A DNA stretch of 13,741 bases from Minisyncoccus sp041650175 (GCA_041650175.1 JBAZLS010000022.1:1-13741), one strand, 5' to 3'. Counted from the stretch's first letter, positions 5,837 to 12,663 are shown. A program made the numbers and translations. The notes: generated from the letters alone by a model not told the origin.

Positions 5837-6847
5837 TTATTTTGGAGCAACTCTTTTATATTTTAAAGTATTTCCCCGTGACAAATATGTCAAAATCAAA
5901 TCTTCGTTTGAAACTTTCACTATAGAATATTTATATTCTTCACCATCGCTATTTACAGTCAAATATTCACCGCTGACGGTAAAGCTTCCTTCTGAAACCT
6001 TTTGTCCTTGATAATAATCAGTCATTTTTTTATCACTGAATTCGATTTCAGATTTTTCATCATCAAGCGAAATCCACCTTCCTGATAACAAATCCGAACT
6101 AGCAACCGTACTTTTAGTAAATTTAATCGTTCCCACTATCTGATCAAAAACATTGAACCATCTTAAGGCGACATCAGAACCGATGCTCTTTTTTAAATCC
6201 GCCAAAAGCTGTCCTTGTTTTTCAAAATTCCATACTTTTTCTTCTCCGCAATTATCTTTATCAATTTTAAAATAATCCGGCAAGCTAGCCATTATTTCTT
6301 TTTTCGGTCCCGTCAAAGTAACCACAACTTGATAATTATTATTGAAAAAGTATAACTTTCTCTCAAAGGTTACATTACAAACTTCAAATCTTGAAAAAAC
6401 AATAAATTCCTGAGCGTTAACAGTATCAACCTTTATTACATTTTTTGATGCCTCAAATGGCCAATCGACATTTTCTCCATAATTGCCATTTTTTAAAGAT
6501 TCTAAATTTTTAATTGCAGTTTCTTTATTAAAACCCATCGTACCATCAAGCAAGTCTATTTTTTTACTTTCAACTGATAATTTATACAGACTACTTCCTC
6601 CAGTTTCTCCAAAAGCTACATCAGCTGGATACTTTATCGAAAATCCTGCATTTTTATCCTCATAAACATTCCATAAATCCGTCTCGTTTTTTGTTTGCTC
6701 ATTCTCATCTGAAGTTTTTTCCTGATTCTGATTAAGAATTACTTTATCGGAATTAGAATTTCCTCCTTTTGGTAAAAGATAAAAACCCGCTACCCCCAGT
6801 ATTATCAAAACAATGACTAAAAATAAGATATTTAAATTATTTTTCAT
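5837..6847 (-). CDS. Membrane-anchored two-domain extracytoplasmic protein
   Basis: The product (336 aa) starts with a TM anchor (about 5-25) and a Ser/Asn/Glu-rich linker (27-57). Domain one (about 58-200) opens with VYEDKNAGFSIKYPADV, the typical start of PsbP-like domains found in many anchored CPR proteins; it contains Cys157 and Cys200. Domain two (about 254-333) has the pattern LSGRWISLDDEKSEIEF...EGSFTVSGEYLTV...ILTYLSRGNTLKYKR, like the small beta-barrel, lipocalin-like domains of bacterial lipoproteins (start GxW, middle GxY, end lxyxR). There is no lipobox Cys. The residues between (206-250) may form a linker subdomain. Function is unknown; a ligand or cell-surface binding role is only a guess. 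It is probably a single-gene unit with its own extended -10 promoter. Confidence 0.7.
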   Translation of the reverse strand: MKNNLNILFLVIVLIILGVAGFYLLPKGGNSNSDKVILNQNQEKTSDENEQTKNETDLWNVYEDKNAGFSIKYPADVAFGETGGSSLYKLSVESKKIDLLDGTMGFNKETAIKNLESLKNGNYGENVDWPFEASKNVIKVDTVNAQEFIVFSRFEVCNVTFERKLYFFNNNYQVVVTLTGPKKEIMASLPDYFKIDKDNCGEEKVWNFEKQGQLLADLKKSIGSDVALRWFNVFDQIVGTIKFTKSTVASSDLLSGRWISLDDEKSEIEFSDKKMTDYYQGQKVSEGSFTVSGEYLTVNSDGEEYKYSIVKVSNEDLILTYLSRGNTLKYKRVAPK

Positions 6848-6873
6848 ACTTTTTATTATTTTTTAATAATTAC

Positions 6874-6903
6874 ATTTTATCATAAAATAATAATTAATAA
6901 CAA
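6874..6903 (-). promoter_or_regulatory. Promoter of the anchored two-domain gene
   Basis: On the minus strand: TTGTTA (6903-6898), an 18-nt spacer and TAAAAT (6879-6874) with an upstream TG, giving the extended -10 TGATAAAAT (6882-6874). It is 26 nt before the ATG at 6847. Confidence 0.5.
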
Positions 6904-6919
6904 AATTAATTGCTGTTTG

Positions 6920-6980
6920 CATAAGTAAGCCGAGGTTTTCTTATGAGATTCCTGCTTTCGCCCTCCGTAGGCAGGCAAGA
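6920..6980. repeat. GC-richer hairpin-forming intergenic patch
   Basis: This patch is clearly richer in G and C than its surroundings. It contains CATAAG (6920-6925) with CTTATG (6940-6945), and CCTGC (6951-6955) with GCAGG (6971-6975). ATTCCTGCTTTCGC (6949-6962) resembles a common interspersed palindromic repeat (gATTCCyGCTTTCGCrGGAAT) known from many bacterial genomes, but the second arm is missing here. It follows the mscL stop on the minus strand and may also end that transcript, though there is no T-run. Confidence 0.4.
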
Positions 6981-6993
6981 TTGTATTAAATTC

Positions 6994-7401
6994 CTAATCA
7001 GTTATCTGAGCACAATAAGCGCAACGTTTAGCCTCAATCGGTATCTCGCTCAAACATTCCTTGCATTTTTTTGTAGTAGATTCAGCCAATGACTCTTTTT
7101 TAGATTTATTGATAAGGATATTCATAGGTTTTACAACAAAGAAAAAAACTGACATTGCAACCAGAATAAAAGAAATAATAATATTTATAAAATGGCCATA
7201 CATAAACTGGCTTCCATTGATAGCGAAATATAATCCGCCAAAATCAGGAACTTTTGCAATGGCAGCAATTAACGGAGTCAAGAGATCGGTAACAATAGCT
7301 GTAACAACCGAACCAAAAGAAGCACCGATTACCACACCAACAGCTAAATCTACCACATTGCCTCTGAGCAAAAATTGTTTGAATTCATTTAATATAGACA
7401 T
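6994..7401 (-). CDS. mscL: Large-conductance mechanosensitive channel MscL with C-terminal zinc ribbon
   Basis: MscL is the emergency release valve opened by high membrane tension. The N-terminal amphipathic helix and TM1 carry the family signature: FKQFLLRGNVVDLAVGVVIG (7-26), followed by FGSVVTAIVTDLLTPLIA. A short periplasmic loop (about 50-68) leads to TM2 (about 69-91) and the basic end KPMNILINKSKKE (91-103). In place of the usual cytoplasmic helical bundle the protein ends in a four-Cys zinc ribbon: C113xxC116 and C127xxC130, CKECLSEIPIEAKRCAYC. Length is 135 aa. Such MscL-zinc ribbon fusions exist in other bacteria, as I recall, so this is probably a variant, not an assembly error. 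The start at 7401 places the conserved helix at residue 7, as expected. Confidence 0.96.
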   Translation of the reverse strand: MSILNEFKQFLLRGNVVDLAVGVVIGASFGSVVTAIVTDLLTPLIAAIAKVPDFGGLYFAINGSQFMYGHFINIIISFILVAMSVFFFVVKPMNILINKSKKESLAESTTKKCKECLSEIPIEAKRCAYCAQITD

Positions 7402-7428
7402 ATTTATTAGTTTACTAATTATAATAAA

Positions 7429-7457
7429 ATTATATCAATATTATTAATCCAAAACAA
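7429..7457 (-). promoter_or_regulatory. Promoter of mscL
   Basis: On the minus strand: TTGTTT (7457-7452), a 17-nt spacer and TATAAT (7434-7429) with an extended TG (TGATATAAT, 7437-7429). It is 27 nt before the ATG at 7401. Confidence 0.6.
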
Positions 7458-7470
7458 CAAAAAATATTAC

Positions 7471-9237
7471 TTAAACACCTCTTGTTTTAATATATTTTTT
7501 CCAAAGAATTTTAAACTCAGGAGAAGTTTTTTTTAATTCTTCAAATGTTCCAGAAGCGATTACTTTTCCTCCATCAAAAAAATAAACTTTATCAAACAAG
7601 GATAACAAATGTAATCTATGAACAGAAGCAATAATGGTTTGTTTAGGAAAAGAAGAAAAAATATTTTGGAATATGTCTAATTCGTTCTGAAAATCAACAC
7701 TGCTAGTCGGCTCATCTAAAAGTATGATATCTTTGCCAGTCGAAGCTAAAAGTCCACGAGCAAGCGCCAGTCTTTGCTTTTCGCCTCCACTAAGATTCAC
7801 GCCTTTTTCTACAATTGAAGATTCCATTTTTTTTGGAAGACGATCAATAATATGAGTAAAACAAGCCATATCAGTAAAAACTCTAAGCCGTTGATCATTA
7901 TATTCTACCCCAAGCGTAAGATTTTCTCTTATTGTTGTTGTAAATATTTCCGGATCCTGAGGAATCAAAGAAATAGAATCGCTTATTTCAGTAAATCCAT
8001 TAGTTATTAATTTTTTATCAACAAATAAATCCAAGCTTTTAGGTTGATATAAATCACGAACTACTTTAAGGAAAGTAGTCTTACCTCCTCCGCTTTCACC
8101 AATTAAAGCAACACGCTCTCCTTTTAAAATATCCAAACAGACATTATCTAAATGCAAATCAGACTTATCCTTATGATGATAAGAAAAAGATAGATTATAT
8201 ATCCCCAATTTTGACCAATCTTTTGGTAAGCGTCTAGTTCCAGGAATTATAGCAGAACCGAAATCCCGAGAAAGTTCTTCCGAATTACTAACCGATGCAC
8301 GATAACGAACAATATCATTATAAAGATAAGCAAATCTGAAAAATATATCGCGAACTTGATTTGCATATCCATAAAGAATATAAATGGTACCAATGAGTAT
8401 TGTATCGCCAATAGCAAGATGAGACACGAGATAAATACTCACTACTACAACAACAATTATACGGCCAGAAATTGAAGCGCAAAACCATTTCCATTCATTT
8501 ATCAAATTATTCTTATTGAATCTATCAAAAGGAGCATTTATAAATCCATCGATGGATTTTAAAACTAAAGATTCTACACGAAGGATTATAACTGTAGTTA
8601 TATTGCTTAAAACATCAAATATTTTTTCCGAAATAGTATTATCCGCATGATTAACAATTCTATACCCAGGTATTAATTGTTTATCAAAAAGAGTTAAAAC
8701 AAAAAATACCAAAATACTAATTCCTAAAGCAACACTTCCTGCGAGCACATCAAAAAAGAACATCGCGCAAAAAGCTGAGATTAAAATTATTATCACTTCA
8801 ATAATCTCAAAAGTACGTTCAGAAAAATTGAATAAAGCTGTAGTTCCTTTTTCGATCTTATCTATCGTATCTCCGGAATGATGCTCTGCATGCCATTCCA
8901 TTGGCAGAGCCATCACTCCGCCTAAAAGATAGTTTTTGTAACTTCTGCGAACAAAAAAAGCATTTTTGTTTTCAATTATTCTCGACGGCGCATGCAAACT
9001 CCAAGTACAAATTTCAATTACTAAAAAAAGGCTTAAAATTAAAAACAAATTCAAAATATTTTCATAGTTAACTCCTTGAACCTGCAAAGTATTCAAAAAA
9101 AGACCTACCACTAATGGCTCTAATACATAAATCAAATTTGCTGCAATACATAATATCGTATACAAAATCACGTTCCCATGATTACCACGGGAATATTTCC
9201 ACATTCGATTTAAAAGATAGATTAATGGATTCGTCAT
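7471..9237 (-). CDS. ABC exporter half-transporter (fused permease and ATPase)
   Basis: The product (588 aa) joins an exporter-type membrane domain to one ATP-binding domain. Hydrophobic segments lie at about 22-50, 58-80, 143-162, 165-186, 255-275 and 277-295, six as expected. The ATPase carries Walker A GESGGGKTT (380-388), Q-loop Gln427 in LIPQDPEIF, signature LSGGEKQRLALARGLL (482-497), Walker B IILLDEP with Glu509, and switch His540 in ASVHRL. All catalytic residues are present, so it should be active. Only one half is encoded here and no second ABC gene is adjacent, so it may act as a homodimer. The substrate cannot be told from sequence; lipid and peptide exporters share this design. 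A TTGACA lies upstream on the minus strand (9288-9283) with a weak CATTGT -10 at 17 nt spacing (9265-9260). No terminator hairpin was seen after the gene. Confidence 0.95.
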   Translation of the reverse strand: MTNPLIYLLNRMWKYSRGNHGNVILYTILCIAANLIYVLEPLVVGLFLNTLQVQGVNYENILNLFLILSLFLVIEICTWSLHAPSRIIENKNAFFVRRSYKNYLLGGVMALPMEWHAEHHSGDTIDKIEKGTTALFNFSERTFEIIEVIIILISAFCAMFFFDVLAGSVALGISILVFFVLTLFDKQLIPGYRIVNHADNTISEKIFDVLSNITTVIILRVESLVLKSIDGFINAPFDRFNKNNLINEWKWFCASISGRIIVVVVVSIYLVSHLAIGDTILIGTIYILYGYANQVRDIFFRFAYLYNDIVRYRASVSNSEELSRDFGSAIIPGTRRLPKDWSKLGIYNLSFSYHHKDKSDLHLDNVCLDILKGERVALIGESGGGKTTFLKVVRDLYQPKSLDLFVDKKLITNGFTEISDSISLIPQDPEIFTTTIRENLTLGVEYNDQRLRVFTDMACFTHIIDRLPKKMESSIVEKGVNLSGGEKQRLALARGLLASTGKDIILLDEPTSSVDFQNELDIFQNIFSSFPKQTIIASVHRLHLLSLFDKVYFFDGGKVIASGTFEELKKTSPEFKILWKKYIKTRGV

Positions 9238-9259
9238 AAAATTAAATATTTACTTTTTC

Positions 9260-9288
9260 ACAATGTAAGTATTTTAATATTCTGTCAA
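9260..9288 (-). promoter_or_regulatory. Possible promoter of the ABC exporter gene
   Basis: On the minus strand a perfect -35 TTGACA (9288-9283) is followed at 17 nt by CATTGT (9265-9260), a poor -10. It is 22 nt before the ATG at 9237. Confidence 0.3.
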
Positions 9289-9312
9289 GATTTTTAATCC
9301 AAATAAACACAA

Positions 9313-9340
9313 TTAAAAACTGACATTTGTCAGTTTTTAA
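9313..9340 (-). terminator. Terminator after the LysE-family gene
   Basis: AAAAACTGAC (9315-9324) pairs with GTCAGTTTTT (9329-9338) around ATTT, with two further A-T pairs outside. It starts 9 nt after the stop codon at 9350 and runs into T residues on both strands. Confidence 0.85.
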
Positions 9341-9349
9341 AAATAAGAA

Positions 9350-9964
9350 TTACTTAATAAAATATCTAAAACTCTCAAATAACAAATTAATAGCAAAATA
9401 TACAAGTATTATTGAAAAGATCTTAAAAACAATAGGAACGAAATTATTTTTTATCAAAAACAATCTGAAACGAGAAAAAATAAAAACCAAAGAAATAGTT
9501 GCGATAAGCCACCCTAATTCAAAAATAATCAAAAACAAGAATTGTCCGAATTCTATATCTTTTCTAAGTAAAAAAGCCTGAGGAACACAAACAGTAATCC
9601 AAAATATCCAAAAAGAACCATTGAACAGCATTAAAATGAATATCTTTTTGAAATCAAATACTTCCCCTTCTCCTCCAACATTTTTTATTTTCCATATTTG
9701 CATAGCAAGCCAAACTAAAACACCTGCACCAATAAAAGAAAAAATATAAAATATTGATTCTGGTATATTTATAGAAAATAATACTGTTAAAATAAATAAA
9801 GCAATTATAATTTCTGAAATCATTGCCATAAAAATAATTGGCAAACTTTTTAAAAACCCTTTCCTCAATGATTCTGTGAAAGAAGCAGTTAATACTGGGC
9901 CAGGAGTAATACCGCCAATGAAACCTAAAACAAATATACTAAAAAACTTAAAAATTAATTCCAT
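9350..9964 (-). CDS. LysE/RhtB-family transporter
   Basis: The product (204 aa) is a polytopic membrane protein of the usual length for this family, which exports amino acids and related small molecules. The N-terminal signature is clear: FVLGFIGGITPGPVLTASFTESLRKGF (11-37), with the conserved GxTPGPxxx and the charged ESLRKG turn. TM segments lie at about 5-25, 38-64, 70-90, 108-128, 140-164 and 178-197. The FNGSFWIFW stretch (114-122) fits the third conserved region of LysE proteins (N-P or N-x-F-W-xxW). The substrate cannot be predicted. It is bounded by a terminator on each side, so it is a single-gene unit with an extended -10 promoter. Confidence 0.9.
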   Translation of the reverse strand: MELIFKFFSIFVLGFIGGITPGPVLTASFTESLRKGFLKSLPIIFMAMISEIIIALFILTVLFSINIPESIFYIFSFIGAGVLVWLAMQIWKIKNVGGEGEVFDFKKIFILMLFNGSFWIFWITVCVPQAFLLRKDIEFGQFLFLIIFELGWLIATISLVFIFSRFRLFLIKNNFVPIVFKIFSIILVYFAINLLFESFRYFIK

Positions 9965-9989
9965 AAATTTTAAATTATTATCTTAAAAT

Positions 9990-9998
9990 ATTATATCA
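9990..9998 (-). promoter_or_regulatory. Extended -10 promoter of the LysE-family gene
   Basis: TGATATAAT on the minus strand, 25 nt before the ATG at 9964. No good -35 is visible because the spacer runs into the upstream terminator, so the extended -10 probably carries the promoter. Confidence 0.55.
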
Positions 9999-10007
9999 CA
10001 AATAAAT

Positions 10008-10030
10008 AAAAAACCGGCAATCGGTTTTTT
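10008..10030 (-). terminator. Terminator after the 4-TM gene
   Basis: AAAAAACCG (10008-10016) pairs with CGGTTTTTT (10022-10030) around GCAAT. T-runs follow on both strands. It lies 30 nt after the stop codon at 10060. Confidence 0.85.
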
Positions 10031-10059
10031 ATTTTAATTCTTCTTAACTTGATAAAAAT

Positions 10060-10431
10060 TTACTTTAATGGCAGATTAAGCTTTTTCTTACAACCAACAA
10101 CAAGCGGAATGACAAAAGTTAAAACATAATATAAATAAACATCTGCTTTATAATAAGACTGTCCTAAATTAAAAACTTTTACCATGAAAAAATAATCAAA
10201 AATTATAGCAATCAGTGTCCAAGCAAGAGATAAAATCAAATAATAAGTAAAAGATTTGCTTTTAATTTTTTTTAATAAAACCCAAAGCATAATAATCGTT
10301 CCGATCGGCATAATAAAATAACCGATTAAATTCTTTGGAACAACAAAAAATAATACGATTCCCAAAATATAACCAATGAGCCAAAGTATCAGACCCCAAC
10401 CCAAAAAATCTTTTAATAATTGTTTATTCAT
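10060..10431 (-). CDS. Hypothetical four-TM membrane protein
   Basis: The product (123 aa) is a small polytopic protein of no family I can name. Hydrophobic segments lie at about 10-30 (GWGLILWLIGYILGIVLFFVV), 34-53 (a short IIMLWVLL helix after an MPIG turn), 62-84 and 98-113. Short basic loops (KKIKSKS, KADVY) and a Lys-rich C-terminal end (CKKKLNLPLK) suggest cytoplasmic ends. I have an impression of similar proteins, with an FDYxFxVKxF core, recurring in Patescibacteria, but cannot verify it. It has its own extended -10 promoter and terminator. Confidence 0.75.
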   Translation of the reverse strand: MNKQLLKDFLGWGLILWLIGYILGIVLFFVVPKNLIGYFIMPIGTIIMLWVLLKKIKSKSFTYYLILSLAWTLIAIIFDYFFMVKVFNLGQSYYKADVYLYYVLTFVIPLVVGCKKKLNLPLK

Positions 10432-10464
10432 ATATTTATAAATTACATCTCAATATATTGATAT

Positions 10465-10473
10465 ATTATATCA
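10465..10473 (-). promoter_or_regulatory. Extended -10 promoter of the 4-TM gene
   Basis: TGATATAAT on the minus strand, 33 nt before the ATG at 10431. It shares a 15-nt stretch, TTTGTGATATAATAT, with the LysE-family promoter at 9990-9998. No clear -35 is present. Confidence 0.55.
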
Positions 10474-10522
10474 CAAAAAGATATCTTTTTATATTATCGA
10501 AAATATTACCACTCAAAATAAA

Positions 10523-10544
10523 AACACTTGATATTTCAAGTGTT
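10523..10544 (-). terminator. Terminator at the end of the histidine kinase gene
   Basis: AACACTTGA (10523-10531) pairs with TCAAGTGTT (10536-10544) around TATT. The kinase stop codon TGA (10538-10536) is inside the stem. A T-rich run follows on the minus strand. Confidence 0.8.
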
Positions 10545-11234
10545 AAGTTCATTCCTAATTCTACATCTATATTCAGGAACCCCTATTACAAAACATGCCC
10601 CTCTTCTATCTCCAACCTCTTTTATCGTCATATCAGATTGGCCAATGACTTCTTTGCAAAAAAACAACCCGTATCCAGTATTTTTTCCAAATCCTTGTTT
10701 AAAAATCATCTCTTTTTGACTTTCTTCTATCCCCGAACCATTATCTTTTATGGAGATAACAAAATCTCCTTTTTGTTCTACGCTACACTCTATCGAGCTC
10801 GCTTTTCCATGCTGGACCGCATTTTCAATCAAATTATAAAACACTTTTTCTATTAAAGGATCACAGCATATTTCTAACTTTTGAGGAAAATTATTGCTTA
10901 ATTTTACCTCAAGAGGAAATTGTCGTGTAATCCTTCTAATGATTTCATAAATTGAATTCCAACATTTTTTTCTATTCCCCAAAACCAAAAAATTTTCAGT
11001 AAATTCAATAGCTCCAGATATTGCTCTTTGGCTACTAAGAATAGAATTAACTGCTAGACTTTTAATTCTTTCTAAATCATCAGTTTCTTGGATTATTTCT
11101 ACTGCCATCGCTATGACAGACAAAGAATTTCTCACATCATGCCAAGTAACATCAAGAACATTCTTAATCCTTTCATTTTCATCTTCTTTTAATCTATTCC
11201 TTTCCAATACACTTCTTTCTTCTTGATTTTCCAT
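10536..11234 (-). CDS. Soluble sensor-less histidine kinase
   Basis: The product (232 aa) has the two core modules of a sensor kinase and little else. A charged coiled N-terminus (1-28) leads to an H-box with the predicted phospho-acceptor His32 in WHDVRNSLSVI, a HisKA-like dimerisation helix pair (to about 90), and an HATPase domain. In that domain the N-box is NLIENAVQHG (134-143), the G1 box DNGSGIEE (164-171), the F-box-like region FKQGFG (178-183) and the G2 box NTGYGLFFCKEV (185-196). HDVRN departs from the classical HExRTPL and resembles the HD(I/V)xNxL boxes of soluble and archaeal-type kinases. There is no TM segment, PAS or receiver domain and no response regulator gene nearby, so the input must come from another protein. 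The PAS protein encoded two genes upstream is a candidate. A strong promoter and Shine-Dalgarno precede it. Confidence 0.92.
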   Translation of the reverse strand: MENQEERSVLERNRLKEDENERIKNVLDVTWHDVRNSLSVIAMAVEIIQETDDLERIKSLAVNSILSSQRAISGAIEFTENFLVLGNRKKCWNSIYEIIRRITRQFPLEVKLSNNFPQKLEICCDPLIEKVFYNLIENAVQHGKASSIECSVEQKGDFVISIKDNGSGIEESQKEMIFKQGFGKNTGYGLFFCKEVIGQSDMTIKEVGDRRGACFVIGVPEYRCRIRNELNT

Positions 11235-11240
11235 TTTTTG

Positions 11241-11248
11241 CCCTCCTC
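11241..11248 (-). promoter_or_regulatory. Strong Shine-Dalgarno of the histidine kinase gene
   Basis: GAGGAGGG on the minus strand (11248-11241), 6 nt before the ATG at 11234-11232. It supports this start and stands out because the neighbouring genes have no recognisable Shine-Dalgarno. Confidence 0.85.
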
Positions 11249-11266
11249 TTTTGAGTACTTAAATAA

Positions 11267-11295
11267 AGAATACCACTTTTTCTTCTTAATGTCAA
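11267..11295 (-). promoter_or_regulatory. Near-consensus promoter of the histidine kinase gene
   Basis: On the minus strand: perfect TTGACA (11295-11290), a 17-nt spacer and TATTCT (11272-11267). The predicted start near 11260 gives a leader of about 26 nt holding the Shine-Dalgarno. Confidence 0.75.
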
Positions 11296-11348
11296 GAGTT
11301 GGGTAAAATTGGCACAATATTATAATGATTTATAAATAAAACAAAATC

Positions 11349-12035
11349 CTACGCTTTATCATTAAAATTATTTTCTATATGGCTTCCGTCACAAAATGGT
11401 TTATTACAAGATTTTCCACAACGACAAACTGTTTGCCTATTCCTATTTTCATAAATTGAGCCATTGGAAGATTCTATTGTAATTTTACCCTTTACCCATA
11501 AAGGACCGCTCACTTTTGCGGGAATGTCTTCAATAATACTGATGGAAGGAATAAAATCCGGTTCAATTTCTTTTCCCGATTTTTTATCAATTGCCACTAA
11601 TCTTCCAGAAGGACAATTACAAGCCTCCTCAATTGCAACTTCTTTTAATTTTTGATTATCAGATTTTTTAGTTAAATCCCAAGTTCCTCCTTGTCGATGA
11701 CAAAATCTTGCTCCAGCGCATAAATTAGGGTTATCCATCAAATCCATACCTGGTCCAGAAATTTTTTCAGCCACTTTCTCATAATTTTCTTTACTTGCAG
11801 TTTCTGTTCCATCAAATCCTATTTTTTGATGCATACCATTACAAAACGGCTTATTTCCAGATTTTCCACAACGACAAAGATAATACTCTCCTTCTGTTTT
11901 ATATTTTTCTCCTTTTTTCCAATTCAAAGGCTCATTATTATTATCAGGCACTATGAATTCCTTTTCTAATGGAATATCACCCAAAATATGATATGGTCCA
12001 TCTTTTTCTATTTTTACTTTTTTATCATCTTTCAT
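11349..12035 (-). CDS. CDGSH iron-sulfur protein with central Fer4_19-like domain
   Basis: The product (228 aa) has three metal-binding modules in a soluble protein. The first CDGSH-type site is C54, C56, C65, H69 (CRCGKSGNKPFCNGMH), a variant with CNGMH. The second is C204, C206, C215, H219 (CRCGKSCNKPFCDGSH), the canonical form. CDGSH sites bind a redox-active, labile [2Fe-2S] cluster through three Cys and one His. Between them, NPNLCAGARFCHRQGG (C106, C112) and EEACNCPSGRLVAID (C139, C141) match the divergent Fer4_19 domain found with CDGSH sites in bacteria. An unassigned but conserved-looking segment, IPAKVSGPLWVKGKITI, precedes the second site. A role in electron transfer or Fe-S/redox sensing is inferred from the family. 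The gene starts 35 bp after the PAS gene with no terminator between, so the two are probably co-transcribed. Confidence 0.93.
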   Translation of the reverse strand: MKDDKKVKIEKDGPYHILGDIPLEKEFIVPDNNNEPLNWKKGEKYKTEGEYYLCRCGKSGNKPFCNGMHQKIGFDGTETASKENYEKVAEKISGPGMDLMDNPNLCAGARFCHRQGGTWDLTKKSDNQKLKEVAIEEACNCPSGRLVAIDKKSGKEIEPDFIPSISIIEDIPAKVSGPLWVKGKITIESSNGSIYENRNRQTVCRCGKSCNKPFCDGSHIENNFNDKA

Positions 12036-12070
12036 AATATAAATTTTTAATACCTTCTTTTCAATAACAG

Positions 12071-12625
12071 CTATTCCTTATTTTGCTTCTTTAATTTAAT
12101 GATTTCTTCTTTCAATTCAACCATTTTCAATTCTCTTCCAAACATAACCTCGTTCAATCTTGATAATTCATCTATACGAGCATTAAGTTCAACAGTTTTA
12201 GCCGCTACGCCATCTTCAAGCTCTTTAGTATAATTAGCCAATTTAACTTCAATTGCTCTTTTTAAGGTAATATCTTCAATTGCTAACAAAATCTGCTTAG
12301 TATCATCTAGTTGCCTAGCATTAAGCAACATTGTTCTCATTCCAATTTTAGGAAAGTTATGAGAAACTTCAAAATCATTAAAAACTTTTTTATCTGGTAA
12401 AATATTTTCTAATAATTCTTTAAGCACTAAAATATTCCATTGTCCATTTCCCAAATCATAAATAAGTTTATTATCAGTTTCTTCTTTCGTGACTTTAAAA
12501 TTCTTATAAAAAGACGCATTTGCCCCAACCACTCTAAGAGTAGAGTCAAGAATTAGAAACGGCTCTCTCGCTGTATCAGAAAAAGTTTTGATGTAGTGCA
12601 AAGCTACTTCGTTTTCATTTTCCAT
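12071..12625 (-). CDS. Orphan PAS-domain protein with C-terminal coiled coil
   Basis: The product (184 aa) is a PAS domain (about 8-125) plus a long coiled coil (about 125-181), with no kinase, cyclase or DNA-binding domain. The PAS sequence is of the type seen beside CheR and in hybrid kinases: AREPFLILDSTLRVVGANASFY (19-40), YDLGNGQWNILVLKELLENILP (56-77), FEVSHNFPKIGMRTMLLNARQL (85-106) and ILLAIEDIT (112-120). The coil ends LSRLNEVMFGRELKMVELKEEIIKLKK, a tail that I recall at the end of many PAS proteins, so the C-terminus looks complete and not truncated. It is likely an adaptor or sensor that passes its signal by protein contact. It is first in a possible operon with the CDGSH gene. The ligand is unknown; I see no obvious haem or flavin residues. 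Confidence 0.9.
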   Translation of the reverse strand: MENENEVALHYIKTFSDTAREPFLILDSTLRVVGANASFYKNFKVTKEETDNKLIYDLGNGQWNILVLKELLENILPDKKVFNDFEVSHNFPKIGMRTMLLNARQLDDTKQILLAIEDITLKRAIEVKLANYTKELEDGVAAKTVELNARIDELSRLNEVMFGRELKMVELKEEIIKLKKQNKE

Positions 12626-12663
12626 TATAGTTTAATTTTTAAATGTTACATTATTTTTATTTA

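Noticed and set aside
10536..10538. TGA read as glycine (alternative code of some CPR lineages)
   Set aside because: Conserved glycines across the window use GGN codons, families end at expected lengths, and this TGA sits at the natural end of the kinase inside a terminator stem.
10536..12625. A classical two-component system
   Set aside because: No response regulator or receiver domain occurs in the window, so only the kinase half can be claimed.
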